NCBI GenBank assembly: GCA_002364535.1
Contig: DEYL01000040.1
Location: 1-5,587 of the forward strand
Length of the DNA stretch: 5,587 nucleotides
Direction: 5' to 3'
Source: Flavobacteriaceae bacterium UBA3159
GTDB taxonomy: Bacteria > Bacteroidota > Bacteroidia > Flavobacteriales > Flavobacteriaceae
In this document: positions 1 through 4,303 of the stretch, one piece after another
Layout of the letters: every line of letters starts with the position of its first letter
Numbering within the stretch: position 1 is the stretch's first letter
The notes under the pieces: model-generated
What the model was told of the DNA's origin: nothing
The model's input: the letters and a program-made list of their open reading frames with translations, nothing else
Database searches by the model: none
Position numbers and translations under genes: made by a program

Positions 1-1
1 T

Positions 2-1096
2 GCTCAGGCCTCTATCGTCCCTGGAGCGGACCAATGGAAGTCCTATATAAAAATATTGGAGCAGGAAAACGTTGGTGTGGTTGCTCATCAAGCCAGTTTA
101 GTCAATCCCAATACCCATTTGATCGACACCCTACTCTCACTAAAGGTGAATATCAAAAAAGTTTTTGCTCCCGAACATGGATTCAGGGGAGATGCCGACG
201 CAGGAGAAAGTGTGGCTGATCAAAAAGACCTTAAAACAGGCCTGCCCATTCTCTCCCTTTATGGCAGCAACAAAAAACCCTCAAAAGAAAGCTTGGAAGG
301 GCTCAGCATCATGCTCTTTGATTTGCAAGATGTAGGCGTAAGGTTTTACACATACCTTTCCACCCTAAACTATGTCATGGAGGCTTGCGCCGAAAATGGA
401 ATTCCTTTGATCATTCTCGATCGACCCAATCCCAATGCCCACTTCACCGACGGCCCTGTATTGGAAGAGGATTGTAAAAGCTTTGTCGGGATGCATCCCG
501 TTCCCATTGTCTCCGGAATGACCATTGGAGAATACGCCAAAATGGTCAATGGTGAGCGGTGGCTGACTAATGGGATACAATGTGATTTAAACGTTATCCC
601 CATAAAAAACTACACCCACCAAACAGCTTACGAGATACCCCTAAGACCTTCACCCAATTTACCCAACGCCCAATCAATTGCCCTTTACCCCAGTTTGTGT
701 CTCCTCGAACCTACCGTCATTAGTGTAGGTAGAGGAACCGAAATGCAATTCCAGATCTTCGGTCATCCGGAACTACCGCAGACCAATTTTTCCTTTACCC
801 CCCGGCCCAATTACGGATCCAAAAACCCCAAACTTAAAGATCAACTTTGTCATGGCGTTGACCTCAGAAACCTTGAGCGTCCCAAAAAAATTGAATTGCA
901 ATGGTTGATTCAAGCCCACCGTGATTTTCCTGACAAAGCGCATTTTTTTAAAAAGGGTTTTTACAGAATCGCAGGCAACAAAAGAATACAAAAGCAATTG
1001 GCACAGGGAATGAACGAACAGCAAATTCGTAAGACTTGGGAGAAGGATTTAAACAAATTCAGGGAAATCAGAAAAAAATACCTAATCTATCCCTAA
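2..1096 (+). CDS. namZ: NamZ-like exo-beta-N-acetylmuramidase (DUF1343, GH171), 5'-truncated by the window edge
   Basis: The reading frame is open from base 2 and ends with TAA, giving 364 visible residues with no start in view. Residues translated before the TTG at 56 already match the family N-terminus (a VPGADQW stretch, then LEQENVGVVAHQAS), so that TTG is internal and the real start, probably with a signal peptide, lies left of the window. Family hallmarks in order: FAPEHGFRG (its Glu at 173-175), LFDLQDVGVRFYTYLSTL, ILDRPNPN, PSPNLPNAQS, ISVGRGTEMQFQIFGHPEL (GRGT at 728-739), and a C-terminus ending RKKYLIYP as usual. Characterised NamZ enzymes release N-acetylmuramic acid from the non-reducing end of peptidoglycan fragments outside the cytoplasm, and the Glu of PEHG is the proposed catalytic residue. 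Here the usual FEGT reads LEPT. The activity is inferred from family membership. The next gene starts 11 nt after the stop, suggesting cotranscription. Confidence 0.9.
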   Translation, partial: AQASIVPGADQWKSYIKILEQENVGVVAHQASLVNPNTHLIDTLLSLKVNIKKVFAPEHGFRGDADAGESVADQKDLKTGLPILSLYGSNKKPSKESLEGLSIMLFDLQDVGVRFYTYLSTLNYVMEACAENGIPLIILDRPNPNAHFTDGPVLEEDCKSFVGMHPVPIVSGMTIGEYAKMVNGERWLTNGIQCDLNVIPIKNYTHQTAYEIPLRPSPNLPNAQSIALYPSLCLLEPTVISVGRGTEMQFQIFGHPELPQTNFSFTPRPNYGSKNPKLKDQLCHGVDLRNLERPKKIELQWLIQAHRDFPDKAHFFKKGFYRIAGNKRIQKQLAQGMNEQQIRKTWEKDLNKFREIRKKYLIYP

Positions 1097-1107
1097 TTAC
1101 TTCCATA

Positions 1108-1824
1108 ATGACTGATAAGAAAGATGTCTTTGGAAATGCCCTATGGGAATACCATCAATCCCCCGGCCATCAAGAATTGATTACCTGGACGAGTCTCACC
1201 GAGGAGGAACCTGTCCCCTTAAGCTATTTTTTTAGGACATATGATCAAATGCCACCCAAAGAACAAAAGGCTTTGGAGATGACCCATGGAAAAGTTTTAG
1301 ATGTTGGTTGTGGTTCCGGCTGCCATGGTCTGTATTTACAAAACGAAAGAAAGCTGAGTGTTTTGGGACTAGACAACTCAACAGCAGCCATTAAAGTCGC
1401 AGCCGAAAGAGGTTTATTAAAAACAACAAGTCAATCCATTTTTGATTTTTATGGGTATACTTTTGATACCCTATTACTTTTGATGAATGGCCCCGGAATA
1501 TGTGGCAGTTTGAAAAGACTTCAATTATTACTGGAAAAACTTAAATCATTACTCAATCCGGGTGGTCAAATTTTATTGGATTCCTCAGATTTGATCTATT
1601 TGTTTGACGAAAGTCCGGAGGGAGAAAAGATCATACCAGCCACCCAATATTACGGCGAACTGGAATACGGTGTTCAATACAAAAACAATACCGAAACCTT
1701 TCCTTGGCTCTATGTAGATTATGGACTTTTAAGTCATACCGCCCGTAAAGTGGGCTTTAAAACTACCTTGGTTTTGGAAGGAGAAAATTGGGATTATCTT
1801 GCCCGTTTGATCAGGGAATATTGA
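1108..1824 (+). CDS. Class I SAM-dependent methyltransferase, substrate unknown
   Basis: A 238-residue protein with a Rossmann-fold methyltransferase core. Motif I is VLDVGCGSG at residues 63-71, the acidic motif II is GLDNS with Asp89, and the motif IV region is FDTLLLLMNGPG at 119-130, followed by a LLNPGGQILLDSSD strand. About 60 residues precede the core (DVFGNALWEYH through LSYFFRTYDQMPPKEQKAL), an arrangement I associate with a methyltransferase family in Bacteroidota whose substrate is not known to me. I chose the ATG at 1108 because it falls 11 nt after the upstream stop; an in-frame ATG at 1036 would add 24 unconvincing residues overlapping the muramidase gene by 61 nt. There is no Shine-Dalgarno, which is normal for this phylum. 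The 3' end overlaps the opposing queE gene by 14 nt. Protein, small-molecule or RNA methylation cannot be told apart from sequence alone. Confidence 0.88.
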   Translation: MTDKKDVFGNALWEYHQSPGHQELITWTSLTEEEPVPLSYFFRTYDQMPPKEQKALEMTHGKVLDVGCGSGCHGLYLQNERKLSVLGLDNSTAAIKVAAERGLLKTTSQSIFDFYGYTFDTLLLLMNGPGICGSLKRLQLLLEKLKSLLNPGGQILLDSSDLIYLFDESPEGEKIIPATQYYGELEYGVQYKNNTETFPWLYVDYGLLSHTARKVGFKTTLVLEGENWDYLARLIREY

Positions 1825-2443
1825 GGTACTTATGGGTTTGCAAGGACACTTTCCAATGCGTGTTTTTCATTACGTAATCCACGATCAATGGCATCATTTT
1901 CTTCCGCTTACTCCATTCGGGTTGAAGATAAAGTTTACAATGCGGAGCAACTTTTTCCGCCTGATGCTCTGCAAAAAGAAAATCATCCCGGTTGTTAATG
2001 ATCATTTTTAACTCATCTGCCCTGTCAAAAGCTTCTGAGATAGGAAGTTTATTTTTTTTTGGCGACAAACAAAACCAATCCCAATGACCGGACAAAGAAT
2101 AGGCTCCTGAAGTTTCGATATGTGTTTTCATATCCAGGGATTTTAAACCCAATGTGAGTGGATCCATATTCCACATCAATGGCTCGCCCCCAGTGACTAC
2201 AATGTTATCGGAATACTTTTTGGCAGTTTTGATGATTTCATCAACTATAGTTGGCGGATGCGATTTGGGATTCCAACTTTCTTTTACATCACACCAATGA
2301 CAGCCCACATCACATCCACCAACCCTTATAAAATAAGCAGCACTTCCCTTATGATAGCCCTCACCCTGTATGGTGTAGAAAGCCTCCATTAGTGGCAGAA
2401 GCGTTCCCGCTTCCAACATTTCTCCTTGTTTCTTATGATCCAT
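1811..2443 (-). CDS. queE: 7-carboxy-7-deazaguanine synthase QueE (radical SAM)
   Basis: QueE converts 6-carboxy-5,6,7,8-tetrahydropterin to 7-carboxy-7-deazaguanine, the step that makes the deazapurine core of the preQ0/queuosine tRNA pathway; it acts in the cytoplasm and uses SAM, a 4Fe-4S cluster and Mg2+. With the ATG at 2443 the protein has 210 residues. It shows QGEG at 26-29 near the N-terminus, the cluster-binding CxxxCxxC as C44, C48 and C51 within GGCDVGCHWCD, the SAM-contacting TGGEP at 84-88, then IETSG, CLSPKKNKLP, LQPEWS and the C-terminal VSLQTHKYLNIP typical of the Bacteroidota form. Three starts are possible: GTG at 2470, ATG at 2443 and ATG at 2419. I prefer 2443 because it leaves about 15 residues before LPLMEAF, as I recall for relatives. 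However, 2419 has AAGGAG just upstream and lies downstream of a promoter-like motif. Other queuosine genes are not visible here. Confidence 0.93.
   Translation of the reverse strand: MDHKKQGEMLEAGTLLPLMEAFYTIQGEGYHKGSAAYFIRVGGCDVGCHWCDVKESWNPKSHPPTIVDEIIKTAKKYSDNIVVTGGEPLMWNMDPLTLGLKSLDMKTHIETSGAYSLSGHWDWFCLSPKKNKLPISEAFDRADELKMIINNRDDFLFAEHQAEKVAPHCKLYLQPEWSKRKKMMPLIVDYVMKNTHWKVSLQTHKYLNIP
2420..2425 (-). promoter_or_regulatory. Possible ribosome binding site deciding the queE start
   Basis: On the minus strand the bases just before the internal ATG at 2419 read AACAAGGAGAA, an AAGGAG core in an A-rich setting. The spacing to the ATG is only about 2 nt, shorter than the best distance for a Shine-Dalgarno. 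It is the only such sequence before any of the three possible queE starts and argues for a 202-residue protein beginning MLEAGTLLPLMEAF. The lysines and glutamates coded just upstream could equally explain the purine run. Confidence 0.25.
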
Positions 2444-2448
2444 CTGGA

Positions 2449-2456
2449 CAAAGATA
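2449..2456 (-). promoter_or_regulatory. Candidate Bacteroidota -7 box for queE
   Basis: Read on the minus strand the bases are TATCTTTG, a full match to the Bacteroidota sigma-ABfr -7 consensus TAnnTTTG. A TTTG lies upstream at 2470-2473, but the 13-nt spacing is shorter than the roughly 19-21 expected for a -33 element. If it is used, transcription would begin around 2442-2446, which would make the 2443 start essentially leaderless and favour translation from the ATG at 2419. The motif is short and the region A/T-rich, so chance is a real possibility. Confidence 0.3.
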
Positions 2457-2491
2457 ATCCATACCGTCACAAACTTTAAATAAAAAAAAGG

Positions 2492-2499
2492 TATATTTG
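2492..2499 (+). promoter_or_regulatory. Candidate Bacteroidota -7 box for the membrane protein gene
   Basis: The bases TATATTTG fully match TAnnTTTG, the Bacteroidota -7 consensus. Transcription would start near 2503-2506, leaving a leader of about 26-29 nt before the ATG at 2532. No TTTG or TTG is seen at the expected -33 distance (about 2468-2473), so only half of the usual promoter is present. It sits in the divergent intergenic region shared with queE, where a promoter for this gene must almost certainly lie. Confidence 0.4.
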
Positions 2500-2531
2500 A
2501 ATGTCCCCAAAATGATTAAAATAAATTTTTT

Positions 2532-3419
2532 ATGAAGCCCTGGCACCAATTCATTGACAACATCTTCATAAAGGTTTTTTCCTCAAAAAATCAGAACAAA
2601 GTCGAGCGCGCAACCTTATGGCTGTCCATGATCGGTTTTATCATTCATCTATTTTTGATCTACGCCAAAAAATTTGATTGGTTTAAAATTTCTTTTGAAA
2701 GCAATCTTTTGATCGATCCTATTTCGGCCATCTATACCCCATTTTCAATCATTTTGGTTTATGAAATCTACCTTTTGGTCGTCAACCTTCCCCGATCATT
2801 TACTACTTCAGTATCCAAACAGTTTGAAATCATTTCGCTTATCCTGATTCGTAGAATTTTTGCAGACATCCCCAAGATAGACCTAAAAGCCAATTGGATG
2901 AGCACTCAAGAAAATGTTCAACTGATTTATGACGTATTGGGCGTATTGATCATATTCTTTTTGATTTTCTTATTCAACAAAGGACGATTAAGGTTGCCCA
3001 AAAAACCCCTCAATCCTAACCTAAAAAGTTTTGTCGCTTCCAAAAAAGCAGTAAGTCTGATTTTGTTACCCATCCTTATCGTTATTTCCTTTATAAGTGT
3101 TTACAGCTGGATTTATGGGCTGGTTTACCTCCAAACAACCTCCGACATCAATGCCATTTTTTATAATGAATTTTTTACCATTCTCATTTTGGCAGATGTT
3201 CTAATACTGCTTCTTTCTTTTCAATACACAGAACGCTACAGCCAATTGATCAGAAACACCGGGTTTGTAATCTGTACCATCTTGATCAGACTCTCTTTCG
3301 GAGTAAGCGGTCTTACCAATGTATTATTGATCATTTCGAGTGTTGCTTTTGGTCTGATGATACTGACCATTTACAACATGGAAGAAAATCCCATAGAAAG
3401 AAAGACGGATACGAATTGA
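2532..3419 (+). CDS. Polytopic integral membrane protein of unknown function
   Basis: This 295-residue protein is not one I can assign to a function. It has no recognised enzymatic motif, signal peptide or lipobox. Hydrophobic segments suggest six to eight membrane spans: about residues 28-45, 66-86, possibly 98-110, 131-149, 173-200, 212-231, 243-257 and 261-281. The third is interrupted by an Arg-Arg pair (LILIRRIF, R107-R108). Charged residues near or inside hydrophobic stretches also include E78, E99, D222 and R253. The N-terminal 27 residues and the C-terminal tail after 282 (EENPIERKTDTN) are polar and probably cytoplasmic. The ATG at 2532 is preceded by A/T-rich sequence without a Shine-Dalgarno. 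The gene is divergent from queE and convergent with folD, so it is probably transcribed alone. I believe similar proteins occur in other Bacteroidota, but could not check. A transporter or channel-like role would be speculation. Confidence 0.85.
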   Translation: MKPWHQFIDNIFIKVFSSKNQNKVERATLWLSMIGFIIHLFLIYAKKFDWFKISFESNLLIDPISAIYTPFSIILVYEIYLLVVNLPRSFTTSVSKQFEIISLILIRRIFADIPKIDLKANWMSTQENVQLIYDVLGVLIIFFLIFLFNKGRLRLPKKPLNPNLKSFVASKKAVSLILLPILIVISFISVYSWIYGLVYLQTTSDINAIFYNEFFTILILADVLILLLSFQYTERYSQLIRNTGFVICTILIRLSFGVSGLTNVLLIISSVAFGLMILTIYNMEENPIERKTDTN

Positions 3420-3440
3420 GTTGACCTAGGACTTTCTTTC
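3396..3440. repeat. 9-bp inverted repeat spanning the convergent stop codons
   Basis: GAAAGAAAG at 3396-3404 is exactly complementary in reverse to CTTTCTTTC at 3432-3440, with a 27-nt loop that contains both stop codons (TGA at 3417-3419 and, on the minus strand, TAG at 3426-3428). As a result both proteins end in a similar Glu-Arg-Lys stretch. It could act as a bidirectional transcription stop, since the gap between genes is just 6 nt. However, the stem is A/T-rich, the loop is long and no T-tract follows on either side, so a canonical intrinsic terminator is not supported. Confidence 0.3.
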
Positions 3441-4301
3441 ACAGGAGAGCAGCGTATTCTGCAATAACATGGCTATGGTCATAGGGCCTACTCCTCCGGG
3501 GACTGGGGTTATATAACTCGATTTTTTTGAGACCTCGTCAAAAGCTACATCTCCTTTGATGACATAACCCTTTGGGTGATTATCATCCAAGACTCTTGTG
3601 ATCCCGACATCAATGACGATAACACCATCTTTGACCATATCTGCTTTTAAAAATTCAGGGATACCCAAAGCAGAAACAATGATGTCTGCTTTTTGGGTCA
3701 ACTGGTCAATGTCTTTGGTTCTGCTGTGAGCAAGAGTCACTGTAGCATTGCCGGGATTACCTTTTTGGCTCATCAAAATACTGATGGGTCTGCCCACAAT
3801 ATTACTTCTGCCAATCACCACACAGTGTTTTCCGGAAATGTCTATAGCATTGCGTCTGAAAATTTCCATAATGCCAAAAGGAGTTGCAGGAATGAAAGAG
3901 TCCATTTCCAATGCCATTCGACCAAAATTGGCGGGATGGAACCCATCCACATCTTTTTTGGGGTCGACCGCCAATAGGATTTTCTCTTCTTCTATATGTT
4001 TGGGAAGCGGCAATTGAACAATATAACCATCCAAGGTGTCGTCATTGTTTAACTCTTTGATTTTAGAGAGTAGCGCCTGTTCGGTAATACTACTTTCTAG
4101 GCGGATCAACGTAGATTTAAAACCGACCTGTTCACACGAACGCACCTTACTCCCAACATAGGTTAAACTGGCACCGTCATTGCCGACCAATACCGCTGCC
4201 AAATGAGGTGTTTTCTCTCCTTTTTCTTTTCGCAGACTAACCGCCTGCTTGATTTCCTCTTTGATTTGTTGGGATAGTTTTTTTCCGTCCAGTATTTCCA
4301 T
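3426..4301 (-). CDS. folD: Bifunctional methylenetetrahydrofolate dehydrogenase / methenyltetrahydrofolate cyclohydrolase FolD
   Basis: FolD oxidises 5,10-methylene-THF with NADP+ to 5,10-methenyl-THF and hydrolyses that to 10-formyl-THF, feeding purine and formyl-Met-tRNA synthesis in the cytoplasm. The 291 residues are a normal full length. The catalytic domain carries TYVGSKVRSC (Tyr48 and the expected catalytic Lys52), DGYIVQLPLP at 91-100 with Gln96, and KDVDG with Asp119, all matching known active-site residues. The nucleotide-binding domain shows PATPFGIMEIF, then GRSNIVGRP at 164-172 and HSRT; the C-terminal PVPGGVGPMT returns to the catalytic domain. The ATG is separated from the ffh stop by two bases, so the gene is probably cotranscribed and translationally coupled with ffh. 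The usual PCTP motif reads PATP here, which I recall as common in the phylum. The identification is secure. Confidence 0.97.
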   Translation of the reverse strand: MEILDGKKLSQQIKEEIKQAVSLRKEKGEKTPHLAAVLVGNDGASLTYVGSKVRSCEQVGFKSTLIRLESSITEQALLSKIKELNNDDTLDGYIVQLPLPKHIEEEKILLAVDPKKDVDGFHPANFGRMALEMDSFIPATPFGIMEIFRRNAIDISGKHCVVIGRSNIVGRPISILMSQKGNPGNATVTLAHSRTKDIDQLTQKADIIVSALGIPEFLKADMVKDGVIVIDVGITRVLDDNHPKGYVIKGDVAFDEVSKKSSYITPVPGGVGPMTIAMLLQNTLLSCERKS

Positions 4302-4303
4302 AA

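Noticed and set aside
56..58. TTG as the start of the muramidase gene
   Set aside because: The frame stays open to base 2 and the upstream residues already match the DUF1343 N-terminus, so the true start is outside the window.
34..219. 61-residue plus-strand ORF beginning MEVLYKN
   Set aside because: It lies wholly inside the muramidase gene in another frame, is rich in Cys and Arg and matches no family I know; the muramidase frame has clear family motifs there.
365..603. Two overlapping minus-strand ORFs of 71 and 77 residues
   Set aside because: They are shadows of the conserved muramidase coding sequence, with no recognisable motif.
946..966. A run of T, then A, then T resembling a terminator tail
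   Set aside because: It lies within the muramidase frame, encodes conserved C-terminal residues and has no GC-rich stem.
773..1024. 83-residue minus-strand ORF
   Set aside because: It is antisense to the conserved C-terminal half of the muramidase gene and resembles no known protein.
1036..1107. Upstream ATG giving a 262-residue methyltransferase
   Set aside because: The extra 24 residues overlap the muramidase C-terminus, which is itself well conserved, and do not look like part of the methyltransferase family; the ATG at 1108 fits better.
3693..4017. Plus-strand ORFs of 94 and 89 residues
   Set aside because: Both are antisense to the folD catalytic and cofactor-binding segments and carry no independent coding signal.
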